Of a stretch of 64,000 bases of DNA, positions 7,165 to 15,404 are shown piece after piece. A program made the translations under genes and the position numbers. Origin of the DNA: Marinobacter alexandrii (GTDB lineage Bacteria; Bacteroidota; Bacteroidia; Cytophagales; Cyclobacteriaceae); the NCBI GenBank assembly GCA_039984955.1, contig JBDWTN010000006.1, forward strand, positions 1 to 64,000. Direction: 5' to 3'. The notes under the pieces were generated by a model. It saw nothing but the letters and a program-made list of their open reading frames with translations, was not told where the DNA came from and made no database searches. Each line of letters opens with the position of its first letter. Within the stretch, counting starts at the first letter, position 1.

Positions 7165-9249
7165 ATGAAAAAGCTCTTCTCGTCAATCTTAATGATTGCT
7201 AGCCTATTGGTAAATGGCCAACTTAATCATTCTCAAATCACTGAGATCGATTCTTACCTTGAAGAACTCGTTAATGATAAGGCTCCTGGAATTGCCGCAG
7301 GCATAATCAAAAATGGAGATGTCGTTTATGAAAATTATCTGGGTCTGTCGAATCTCGAACACCAAGTCAAGGTTAACTTAAAATCAACGTTCAATATAGC
7401 TTCTGTTGCAAAACAGTTTACAGCTTTAAGCATACTGAAGTTATCATTAGATGAAAAACTTGACCTTGAGGATGATACTCGAGAGTACATTTCACAGTTA
7501 TATCCTGATGTAGAGGAAATTATTCGCATCAGACATCTACTAAATCACACAAGTGGAATTCGTGATTTTTATGATCTCTTAAGCATTCAGCAGAAGCCAT
7601 GGTGGAGAGAAGAAGGACTAGACAATCAAGCGGTCATAGAAATGCTCACAAAGCAAGAAGATTTAGGGTTTAATCCTGGAAGTACTTACCTCTATAGCAA
7701 TTCTAATTATACCATACTAGCCAAGATAGTTGAAGTTGCATCAGGACAACCATTCCATGAGTACACCAAACAACTTTTTGAAGAATTAGGAATGAATCAA
7801 ACATTCTTTTTGAAAGATTATATGAATGTCATACCCCATAAAGCTAGCCCCTATGCTGACTGGGGAGATGGTGTCTGGAAAGAATACCCTATGATGACCA
7901 ACTTATATGGAGATGGATTTCTATTCACCACACTACAAGATCAATTGACTTATGAAAAAGCCATGCAGAATGCTACAACCAAAAATGAACTTTTATACCT
8001 AAGTCAACAATCAATCACGAATGCCGAAATTGTTACTTACGGATTTGGGCTTGAGCTGGAAGATCGTATAGGAAGGAAAGCAGTTCATCATTCAGGAAGC
8101 ACTGGGGCCTATCATTCCCAAATAGTCCGCTATATAGATGATGAAACGTCTATTGTAATAATGAGCAATAATGGAAAACTTTGGAGTGGGGCTATTGCAG
8201 ACAAAATATCAGAAATTATACTGCCTAAACTTGAGGATGAAAAGAAAGAGTTCGCTATCAACACAGAAGCTTTCACCAGAAACCTACCAACTAATGAAAT
8301 CACTGGAGAGTACTTAAGCCCGAAAGGAAATGTGATAAGGATAACTAAAGATGCTGAATCTTTATACTGGCAATTAGATAATAATAATCCGATACCGCTG
8401 GAATTCAAGCAAGGAAGCCTTTACCTATGGAATGCGAATGAAAGTGTGAAGATAGGATTCTCTGAATCCGCGTTTACCATACTTCAGCAAGACAAGGAAC
8501 CTAGAATCTACAAAAAGTTAGATTCATTCATTCCATCTAAAAATTACATTCATAGTCTAACTGGCACTTATTACAATGAGGAACTCGATCTAACTTTTGA
8601 TCTTTCAAAAGACAAAGATTTCAACATCATCATTTCTGACAAACAAACTGGACAAAGCGGTGCTTTGCAGATCATTCAAAAAGATCGGTTTATGTTTTCG
8701 GATTACAAGTTCAGAACAACATACGATGAAGTAAATAAGGTTTCGACATTACTTATGAGTTTCAGTAGGGCTAAAAACATTCGGTTTAGGAAAACAGATA
8801 GTAAGCTGTCTGATCAGTTAAAATACACAGAAGATGGAGGATATATTCAGGTAAGCACTATTTCTAGTGAAAGAGAAAAGGATCAAATATTGTTGACAAA
8901 GAACTACTCGAATGACAATGAAGAGTGGTCACAAATCTTTGGTGGTAAAAGCTATGATAGGGTTAGTAGCATTGAACTAACTCAGGATGGAGGATATCTG
9001 ATTGTTGGATCTACCAGTTCCGATGGTGAAGGGAATTATGATGTACTAATCATCAAGACTGATAAACAAGGTAAGAAAGTTTGGAGCGAAACTTTCGGAC
9101 AAGAGTTGAATGATTATGGTTTAAGTGCTCAGCTATTGGCAAATAATCAGATTAAGGTTAAAGGAACAAGGCAAAAGTGTGAAAGTAAAGATTTCAGTGA
9201 TTGTACGGATGAAAAGTGGATTTTCACTACACAATTAGATAGTAACTAA
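7165..9249 (+). CDS. Exported serine hydrolase (class C beta-lactamase fold) with C-terminal propeller-like repeats
   Basis: The protein has 694 residues. It has a signal peptide (residues 1 to about 18) and a penicillin-binding/beta-lactamase class C domain at about 25-350. The three expected motifs are present: S80-V-A-K83, Y177-S-N179 and H309-S-G311. Residues about 370-545 form a beta-rich domain like those that follow the catalytic domain in this family. The last about 130 residues carry repeats of the type 'DGGY.I.GSTSS.GEGNYDVLIIKTD..GK.VW..TFG', as in beta-propeller proteins. The substrate is unknown and could be a peptide, ester or D-amino-acid bond. It is probably periplasmic or at the cell surface, and controlled by the upstream AraC protein. 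Confidence 0.9.
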   Translation: MKKLFSSILMIASLLVNGQLNHSQITEIDSYLEELVNDKAPGIAAGIIKNGDVVYENYLGLSNLEHQVKVNLKSTFNIASVAKQFTALSILKLSLDEKLDLEDDTREYISQLYPDVEEIIRIRHLLNHTSGIRDFYDLLSIQQKPWWREEGLDNQAVIEMLTKQEDLGFNPGSTYLYSNSNYTILAKIVEVASGQPFHEYTKQLFEELGMNQTFFLKDYMNVIPHKASPYADWGDGVWKEYPMMTNLYGDGFLFTTLQDQLTYEKAMQNATTKNELLYLSQQSITNAEIVTYGFGLELEDRIGRKAVHHSGSTGAYHSQIVRYIDDETSIVIMSNNGKLWSGAIADKISEIILPKLEDEKKEFAINTEAFTRNLPTNEITGEYLSPKGNVIRITKDAESLYWQLDNNNPIPLEFKQGSLYLWNANESVKIGFSESAFTILQQDKEPRIYKKLDSFIPSKNYIHSLTGTYYNEELDLTFDLSKDKDFNIIISDKQTGQSGALQIIQKDRFMFSDYKFRTTYDEVNKVSTLLMSFSRAKNIRFRKTDSKLSDQLKYTEDGGYIQVSTISSEREKDQILLTKNYSNDNEEWSQIFGGKSYDRVSSIELTQDGGYLIVGSTSSDGEGNYDVLIIKTDKQGKKVWSETFGQELNDYGLSAQLLANNQIKVKGTRQKCESKDFSDCTDEKWIFTTQLDSN

Positions 9250-9323
9250 AATGAAGAATCCATTCAATACGTTTACATCGTAAATGAAATGAATCGATAA
9301 TTATTTTGGTAGTTAATAATTAG

Positions 9324-9352
9324 CCGATCCTCTTCATAGGATCGGTTTTTTT
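9324..9352 (+). terminator. Intrinsic terminator after the serine hydrolase gene
   Basis: CCGATCCT (9324-9331) pairs perfectly with AGGATCGG (9338-9345) around a six-base loop, and seven T residues follow at once. This is a textbook rho-independent terminator, 75 bases past the hydrolase stop codon. Confidence 0.93.
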
Positions 9353-9532
9353 ATGATCGGACTATCCAATACGTACTGATTTCACCATTGTCAGAAGAAG
9401 TCTGAATGCAAGAGAATTCTATCTAGTTGGCATGAAATTTTGTACGAAGCTGCGGACATTGAATCCAATACTTGGGAAATTGATCAAATTAGACTAAGTA
9501 ATGTTTAGATTTAAAGTGCCATTAGAAATTGC

Positions 9533-10390
9533 ATGGTTGAAACCAAACAAGATGAATTTTCAGAAACAGTTTTAGCAACGAAGCTGATGCCTTTTACAGG
9601 TAAGATTGCCTATCGTACCATTTACCTTTTTCTATTCAGTCTGATAATCTATATCACTTCGTCTTTGCTAGGCTTCCAGGGCTTTATCCCACTTTGGGTA
9701 ACCTGCATAATCAATACGGTATGCGCCTACTTACTATTTACACCGCTACATGAGGCTTCTCATCAAAACATTAAGGGCAAAAAACGAAAACTGAAGTGGC
9801 TAGAAAATCTCATTGGGTGGGTTTCCGGATTATCGCTAATGGCTCCTTTTCCGATGTTTAGATATCTACACATTATGCACCACGGGCATACTAATCATCC
9901 CGAAAAAGACCCTGACTATTGGGTAGCTTCTCGTAATCCCATTATGATGCTCTTGAAGTGCATGACTACTTATTTTGCTTACTATAATCATTTCAGAAAG
10001 GATCAAAAGAAGTTGTGGACAAACGTCAAAACCAGGAAAGAGTATATAGTTAGTACAACCACAATTCTGTTTATTAATGTAATCATCATCTGGTCAGGAA
10101 TAACCTTCGGATGGACATTTCCCTTACTTATCTATGTTGTCCCTGGATATTTAGCTCTTGGATTTCTTGCATTTGCATTTGATTGGCTTCCCCATCATCC
10201 GCATGATGTACAACAACGTTATCTGGATACTCGAATCATTCTGAAACCTGGTTTGAATACCATTTTAGTGAGTCAGAATATGCACCTGATCCATCACTTA
10301 TATTCAGGCATTCCATATTACCATTACGGTGATGCTTTGAAAGTTCTAGAAGCAAAACTCCAAAAAGAGGGAGCCCGTATAGAGAAATAA
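9533..10390 (+). CDS. CrtR-type carotenoid hydroxylase / fatty acid desaturase superfamily membrane enzyme
   Basis: The protein has 285 residues and about four membrane spans. The di-iron histidine boxes of the desaturase superfamily are present: HEASH, HIMHHGHTNH and, near the C-terminus, HLIHH. The contexts (PEKDPDYWV after the second box, FDWLPHHP, and QNMHLIHHLYSGIPYYHYGD at the end) resemble cyanobacterial CrtR beta-carotene hydroxylase more than acyl-lipid desaturases. The likely reaction is 3-hydroxylation of a carotenoid ring using O2; a lipid substrate cannot be excluded. No other carotenoid gene is in the window. It ends only six bases before the convergent response regulator gene. 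Confidence 0.82.
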   Translation: MVETKQDEFSETVLATKLMPFTGKIAYRTIYLFLFSLIIYITSSLLGFQGFIPLWVTCIINTVCAYLLFTPLHEASHQNIKGKKRKLKWLENLIGWVSGLSLMAPFPMFRYLHIMHHGHTNHPEKDPDYWVASRNPIMMLLKCMTTYFAYYNHFRKDQKKLWTNVKTRKEYIVSTTTILFINVIIIWSGITFGWTFPLLIYVVPGYLALGFLAFAFDWLPHHPHDVQQRYLDTRIILKPGLNTILVSQNMHLIHHLYSGIPYYHYGDALKVLEAKLQKEGARIEK

Positions 10391-10419
10391 AATCGTTTAT
10401 AGATGATTTTTAATCATCT
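10389..10419. terminator. Overlapping hairpins at the convergent gene ends
   Basis: AAAATC (10389-10394) pairs with GATTTT (10405-10410), and AGATGAT (10401-10407) pairs with ATCATCT (10413-10419). They overlap the stop codons of two genes that converge with a six-base gap. This is probably a compact bidirectional transcript end, but no long T-tract is present. Confidence 0.35.
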
Positions 10420-10798
10420 CTTCTACCATTTCGGTGGTGAGTGGCTTGATTTTAAAATCAGTAGTTATGTTATGCTCTTTGGCTCTTTCAAAATCATCCG
10501 GATTTTCGCTTGTGGTCAACATTACCACAATACTTGCTAGTTGAATGGATGGGTCAAGTCGTTTGTACGCCTCTAAAAATTCCCAACCATTCATTCCTGG
10601 CATATTGATATCAAGCAATATCAAATCTGGATTTACATTTTTAGTATCCTTAATTTCCTCAAAATAGGCTAGTGCTTTTTCAGCATCTTCAAAAACAATT
10701 ATCTCAGGGTTATCTAATGTTTTTTTAATAACCCTACTGTGAAAAAAATTATCATCCTCATTGTCATCTATGAGCATGATAGTGATTGAATTAGTCAT
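10397..10798 (-). CDS. Single-domain response regulator, last gene of the signalling operon
   Basis: This 133-residue receiver domain has acidic residues D11-D12, phospho-acceptor D63 (LILLDINMPG), the T95/T96 region (MLTTSE) and K118 in FKIKPL. It has no output domain. Its start overlaps the end of the PilJ-like kinase gene by four bases, so the two are translationally coupled and the kinase is the likely phosphodonor. The spacing between the acidic pair and D63 is longer than in CheY, as in the Rcp1-like group that pairs with phytochrome-type kinases. It probably acts by protein contact or as a phosphate shuttle. Confidence 0.92.
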   Translation of the reverse strand: MTNSITIMLIDDNEDDNFFHSRVIKKTLDNPEIIVFEDAEKALAYFEEIKDTKNVNPDLILLDINMPGMNGWEFLEAYKRLDPSIQLASIVVMLTTSENPDDFERAKEHNITTDFKIKPLTTEMVEEMIKNHL

Positions 10799-12492
10799 AT
10801 TAAGTTACTTGGTAGTGTAAAATAAAAAGTACTACCTACTCCTTCTTTGGATTTAACCCATATTTCTCCCTCGTGTAGCTGTACTATTTTTTTGCAATGT
10901 GCAAGGCCAATACCATAACCCTCATACTTGCTGGATGTTTGCACTCTTTGGAAAATTTTGAATATACGATCAAAATATTTTTGTTTAATTCCTATTCCAT
11001 TATCTGAAACAGAAAATCTCCATGAATTTTCAATCAGTTCGCAATTCACAAAAATTTGAGGTTCTTCATCGGGTTTTTTAAACTTAATAGCATTGATAAC
11101 TAAGTTTTGGAATAGCTGATTTAATTCAACTTGATACCCATTGATTTTTGGTAGGTTTTCAATTTTTAAATGAGCATTATTTTCTTCAACTATGCCCTTC
11201 AAATCCACCATAAGTTCACTCATCAAGTCATTCGTATCAATGTATTCGAGCTCTGAACTCTTTCCTAATCTAGAGTGATCCAGCAGACCCTTTATCAAAT
11301 TAGACATCCTTCTGGTAGCTCGTTTCATAGAAGATAGGTATGAAAATATAGTTTGATTCAACTCATGAGCATGGTCCTCTTCTATGACCTGAACATAGTT
11401 GGATATGGTTCTTAATGGTTCTTGTAAATCATGAGAAGCTATGTAGGTGAACTGCTCCATTTCCTTATTCTTCATTTCAATAACTCTTACTTCTTCTGCT
11501 TTCTTAAAATCGGTCAAGTCATGCGTAATATTTCCATAACCAATGATCTTCCCGGCAGCATCATTGATCGTCATTATAGTCTTACTGGCCCAAAATCGTG
11601 AACCATCTTTTTTTAGAACCCATCCTTCGTATTTAGCTACTTGGTTATTTCTTGCATCTAGCAGTAATTGTTCTGGAGTTTTTTGGATTTGAACTTCTGT
11701 AGGGTAAAAAGTACGATGATTACTACCTTCTACTTCCTCAGAAAGATAGCCTTTCAAGTTTGTGGCGCTATCAGACCAAGTCTGCACGTTACCCTCAAGG
11801 TCCATGAAAAAGATAGCGTAGTTATTTAAGCTGTTTATCACCTTGTTAAGGTTAAGGAAATCAGCTTTAGTTCGATCACCTTGTTTTATGAGGGGTCTAA
11901 AAATCAGAATAATCTCAGTTATTATAATCAATAACGTGATAGCTAGTAGGGAAAACTCTACTATCGACATTTTACTAATCCTGGCGACTGATAAATCCTC
12001 GAATAAGTTCGTGATGCTGTCCATTAGGACTAAAAAAGATTTCTCATTATCCCTTACTTTATTCGCATACATTGCTATTGAATCTCCCGATTGAGAGAAT
12101 CTCAGTGCTAGTAGTCGCTCCGATGCTATATCTATTTCTTCGAAAAGAGGATCTAATTCAATGAAGAGTTTTTGTATAGGTTCATGGTCCAAAACATCCT
12201 CATGTTTCTTAAGGTAATGATGAGCTTGTTTCCAGGAATCATGTGCTTCTGCTAGTTCTTTTTTGTACTCCTCAAATCTGACAGGATCTTCTTCATATCT
12301 TAATTGAAGAGACAGCTTAGCAATCATTTGGCTATGCATTCGCTGCTTTCCCGAGATATTAACAACAGTCGCGTCGTTTCTACTTTCGATAAGTGTCTCC
12401 TGCAGATATACCTGACTAAAAAGCAGTATTAGTGTTAATACGCCTAGCAGTAAGTAATAAATGTTCTTACGGCCGAATTTTAAAAGCTTCAA
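10795..12492 (-). CDS. Membrane sensor histidine kinase with PilJ-like sensor and PAS domain
   Basis: The protein has 565 residues. A first membrane span (about 11-30) is followed by a periplasmic all-helical region (31-175) whose start, NISGKQRMHSQMIAKLSLQ, matches the type IV pili/NarX-like 'PilJ' nitrate-sensor signature. A second span is at about 178-198. Then come a PAS domain (about 215-330), a phytochrome-kinase-type HisKA with H354 in IASHDLQEPLRTIS, and a HATPase with the GIGLAHCKKIV box. The gene overlaps its neighbours by four bases at each end. The sensed compound is unknown. Homology of the N-terminal motif to nitrate/nitrite sensors is suggestive only. Confidence 0.92.
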   Translation of the reverse strand: MKLLKFGRKNIYYLLLGVLTLILLFSQVYLQETLIESRNDATVVNISGKQRMHSQMIAKLSLQLRYEEDPVRFEEYKKELAEAHDSWKQAHHYLKKHEDVLDHEPIQKLFIELDPLFEEIDIASERLLALRFSQSGDSIAMYANKVRDNEKSFLVLMDSITNLFEDLSVARISKMSIVEFSLLAITLLIIITEIILIFRPLIKQGDRTKADFLNLNKVINSLNNYAIFFMDLEGNVQTWSDSATNLKGYLSEEVEGSNHRTFYPTEVQIQKTPEQLLLDARNNQVAKYEGWVLKKDGSRFWASKTIMTINDAAGKIIGYGNITHDLTDFKKAEEVRVIEMKNKEMEQFTYIASHDLQEPLRTISNYVQVIEEDHAHELNQTIFSYLSSMKRATRRMSNLIKGLLDHSRLGKSSELEYIDTNDLMSELMVDLKGIVEENNAHLKIENLPKINGYQVELNQLFQNLVINAIKFKKPDEEPQIFVNCELIENSWRFSVSDNGIGIKQKYFDRIFKIFQRVQTSSKYEGYGIGLAHCKKIVQLHEGEIWVKSKEGVGSTFYFTLPSNLI

Positions 12493-13133
12493 ACAAAGTT
12501 CCTTTCTACCGCATACATCACCAGTCCTGCTACATTTTTACATCCGGTTTTTTCAAGTAAGTTTCGTTTATGAGTCTCCACGGTTCGTATACTTATGAAA
12601 AGCTTATCCGCAATTTCCTGATTTGTATGTTCATTAGTAATCATCACCAAGACTTCCTTCTCCCGATCAGATAGTTCTGCTTCAAGTGTAAGCCGTTGTT
12701 TAGGTTTTCTTCCAGCGATGTTACCAATGATCGTCTTATATACTTCTGCGGAATAATGATCTTTGCCTGCAAGTACTTTTTCAATGGCTTCTACTAATTC
12801 ATTCTTGTCTGATTTCTTCAAGACATAACCGTTGGCTCCTAGAGCAATCATTTTGTTTATATAACCTGCCTCATTAAACATGGACAGCACAAGTACTTTT
12901 TGATCTGGATAGTTTTCTTTGAGGCTTTTCATGAATTCTACACCATCCATTTCTGGCATATTGATATCTGTTAAAATGATATCATATTCATTATCCTTGA
13001 GAAGCTCAAGAGCCTGCAAGCCATTTTCAGCTTCGTCTTTGATCTCAAACTTTTCATCGTTATCAAAATAAAATCTTATCCCATCTCTGATGATCTGATG
13101 ATCATCAACTAATAATAATGTGTGCATAGACAT
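12489..13133 (-). CDS. NarL/LuxR-type DNA-binding response regulator
   Basis: The protein has 214 residues. The receiver domain at 1-120 has D10-D11, phospho-acceptor D56 (IILTDINMPE) and a lysine in YVLKKSDK. The C-terminal LuxR helix-turn-helix at about 147-210 contains LSDREKEVL, NQEIADKLFISIRTVETHKRNLL and a short tail. It is the only protein of this operon with a DNA-binding output. It lies five bases downstream of the REC-PAS-kinase gene, whose HisKA_3 core is of the type that normally phosphorylates NarL-family regulators. These two form the most likely cognate pair. Confidence 0.94.
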   Translation of the reverse strand: MSMHTLLLVDDHQIIRDGIRFYFDNDEKFEIKDEAENGLQALELLKDNEYDIILTDINMPEMDGVEFMKSLKENYPDQKVLVLSMFNEAGYINKMIALGANGYVLKKSDKNELVEAIEKVLAGKDHYSAEVYKTIIGNIAGRKPKQRLTLEAELSDREKEVLVMITNEHTNQEIADKLFISIRTVETHKRNLLEKTGCKNVAGLVMYAVERNFV

Positions 13134-13138
13134 AAAAA

Positions 13139-14908
13139 TTAACTTACAGGCATTTTCACCGTTACTCGTGTCCCTTTTCCTTTTTGCGAATCAATATTTA
13201 CCAATCCATTGCTATGACGAACCCTATGAGTAATATTTTGAAGTCCATTTCCATTCAAAACCTGATCCACGGCAAAACCTACTCCATCATCCTCAATATT
13301 TAAACTAACAATCCCCCCATCTTGATGCAAATCCATTTTGACTTCTGAAGCTTCGCTGTATTTCGCAACATTGTTCAACGTTTCTTGAATAACCCGATAA
13401 ATCTGCGACTTAACGAATGGGGAAAGTTCATCTTCCGTGATTTTATAATCACTCTTGACTGTAATAGACTCGGGCATGTATCCAATCAACTTATCAATTG
13501 CATAATCCAAGCTATGTTCTTCAATCTGTTTGACTGAAATATTGTTGATCAGATAACCCAAGTCATCAATCGTTTCGTGTACCAGATTCTTGACTTTTAA
13601 TAAACCCTTATTGTCCGGTGTATTATCAGAAATTTGACTTATAAACATGGATATTCCATTCATTTTCTGACCGAGATTATCATGAAGTTCTCTTGCAAGA
13701 TCTTTACGATCTCGTTCTTGTTTGTTCATTTGATATATCTGATTTTCGTGATCTGCTGTCACATCCACTACTGTCCCGTAGTATCTCACTCCTTTATCAT
13801 CCTTATAATCAGGCCGTAGTACGACTTTGAAATGACCTATGATACTATCGTCTTTTTGATTGATATTGAACCGATGTTCGCTATGATATTCTTCATGCTT
13901 ATTGATACATCTATTGATTCCTTCAGCAAAAATATCCCGATCTTCTTCTTTGATTAACTGAGAAAATTTGCGGAAAGAAATCTTATCTCCTTCAATATTA
14001 AGGTTCATCATACGCTTAAAGTTTCCGCTGCAGCTTAATACATCTAAGTCAGCGTCATATTCAAAGCTTCCCGAACGTGTCAATAACTCTGCCTGACTAA
14101 GAATTGATTTAGCTTTTATAGTCTCCTCTAGGGAGGTTTTCTGCTTGGTGATGTCTCTGCATTCACCTACAATACCATCAACTTCTCCTTCATCAATGAT
14201 CGGCGTTTTAGTAATCTCAATAATTTTCCTGGAGCCATCATGGATAAAGTCTATTTCATATGCTACAGACTTTCCAGTAAATTTGACGAACTCATCATTT
14301 TCAATAGCCTTATCTGATATATTTTCCGGAAATATTTCTTCCTCTTTTTTACCCACTATTTCATCTGCATGGACTTTGAAAAAATCACAAAAAGCCTTGT
14401 TAACTTTCAAGTATTCCCCATCATTATTTTTGAGGAAAATCATATCAGCAAAACTGTCAAAGATGGTATCTAATATGAGGTTCTTTTCAACTAACTCTCG
14501 TTGAAACTTTTGTTTCTCCTTACTCATAGAGCACTCATGCAATGCACGCTCTATAGCTATAGGAATCTTTTTCAAATTAGATTTAAGAATGAAGTCATTT
14601 GCTCCAGCACGAAGCAAATCTGTTGCTAACTCCTCACCCACTGTACCAGATAATAGAATTACTGGTTTTGTGCTATCTAACTCGCGTATCCGCTTAATCG
14701 CGGAAAGTCCGTCATAATTTTTAAGATTGTAATCGCTGATCACAACATCAAAATGAGTCAGGTCCTCTTTTTCAAAATCTTCTTTGGTAGAGATACTCTT
14801 TAATTGATAATCAAGATTCGATCGTTTCAGCGTAAGGCTTAATAAATCGATATCATCCGGGTTATCTTCTAGATGAAGAATCTCTATTCTATCTTTCCAG
14901 GTGGTCAT
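13139..14908 (-). CDS. Receiver-PAS-PAS histidine kinase of the NarX/DesK type
   Basis: The protein has 589 residues and no membrane span. An N-terminal receiver domain (about 1-125, phospho-acceptor D59) is followed by two PAS domains (about 145-258 and 270-395). A HisKA_3 dimerization domain carries H409 in LARELHDNLGQKMNGIS, and the HATPase ends with a GNGLQNITHRV box. An N-terminal receiver in front of a kinase suggests that it is controlled by phosphate from another kinase of the operon, such as the ethylene-receptor-like kinase upstream. It then passes the signal to the NarL-type protein encoded five bases downstream. The relay order is inferred. Confidence 0.92.
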   Translation of the reverse strand: MTTWKDRIEILHLEDNPDDIDLLSLTLKRSNLDYQLKSISTKEDFEKEDLTHFDVVISDYNLKNYDGLSAIKRIRELDSTKPVILLSGTVGEELATDLLRAGANDFILKSNLKKIPIAIERALHECSMSKEKQKFQRELVEKNLILDTIFDSFADMIFLKNNDGEYLKVNKAFCDFFKVHADEIVGKKEEEIFPENISDKAIENDEFVKFTGKSVAYEIDFIHDGSRKIIEITKTPIIDEGEVDGIVGECRDITKQKTSLEETIKAKSILSQAELLTRSGSFEYDADLDVLSCSGNFKRMMNLNIEGDKISFRKFSQLIKEEDRDIFAEGINRCINKHEEYHSEHRFNINQKDDSIIGHFKVVLRPDYKDDKGVRYYGTVVDVTADHENQIYQMNKQERDRKDLARELHDNLGQKMNGISMFISQISDNTPDNKGLLKVKNLVHETIDDLGYLINNISVKQIEEHSLDYAIDKLIGYMPESITVKSDYKITEDELSPFVKSQIYRVIQETLNNVAKYSEASEVKMDLHQDGGIVSLNIEDDGVGFAVDQVLNGNGLQNITHRVRHSNGLVNIDSQKGKGTRVTVKMPVS

Positions 14909-14956
14909 AAGTTGGCTTTTGTTTTAGGTGGCTAATTTTTTTTCATATCAAACAAT

Positions 14957-15403
14957 TTAAGAATTTGGAATTTGGTTAATCAATACCCAATACATGCTTA
15001 TCTCTTTGGTAACTTCCATGAATTTTGAAAAGTTTATCGGCTTTACTACGTAACTGTTCGCTCCCAGTTCATAGCACCTTTTCAAATCACTATTCTCCTT
15101 AGATGAAGTCATGACTACTACAGGTATTTTATCTAAATTTTTGTCTTTTTTTATTCGCTCTAATACTTGAATTCCACTCAGTTTCGGGAGTTTTAAGTCC
15201 AGTAAGATGAGTTTAGGTTTTATGGTAATATCTCTGTCAGCATATTTCCCCTTGCCTTGCAAATAGTTAATAGCATCCTCACCATCCTTTAACCATGTTA
15301 TTTCATTAGCAAAATTTGAATTCTTCAATGATCTCATAGTTAATTCAGCATCATCAACACTATCTTCTACAAGCACTACCTGAACATCATTGGTCAATCC
15401 CAT
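14957..15403 (-). CDS. Rcp1-type single-domain response regulator
   Basis: This 148-residue receiver protein has E13-D14, D69 as phospho-acceptor (LILLDLKLPKLSG), T99 and K121 (VVKPINF). The extended loop before the phospho-acceptor strand and the LKLPKLSG-QVLERIK stretch are typical of cyanobacterial Rcp1 and its relatives, which pair with phytochrome-like kinases. One base separates it from the end of the upstream kinase gene, whose kinase core is of that same class, so they are a cognate pair with high likelihood. There is no output domain. Confidence 0.93.
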   Translation of the reverse strand: MGLTNDVQVVLVEDSVDDAELTMRSLKNSNFANEITWLKDGEDAINYLQGKGKYADRDITIKPKLILLDLKLPKLSGIQVLERIKKDKNLDKIPVVVMTSSKENSDLKRCYELGANSYVVKPINFSKFMEVTKEISMYWVLINQIPNS

Positions 15404-15404
15404 A

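Noticed and set aside
9363-9520. Short reading frame ending ...DIESNTWEIDQIRLSNV before the desaturase gene
   Set aside because: No start codon, no recognisable protein and only about 45 codons; treated as chance or an unrecognisable remnant.
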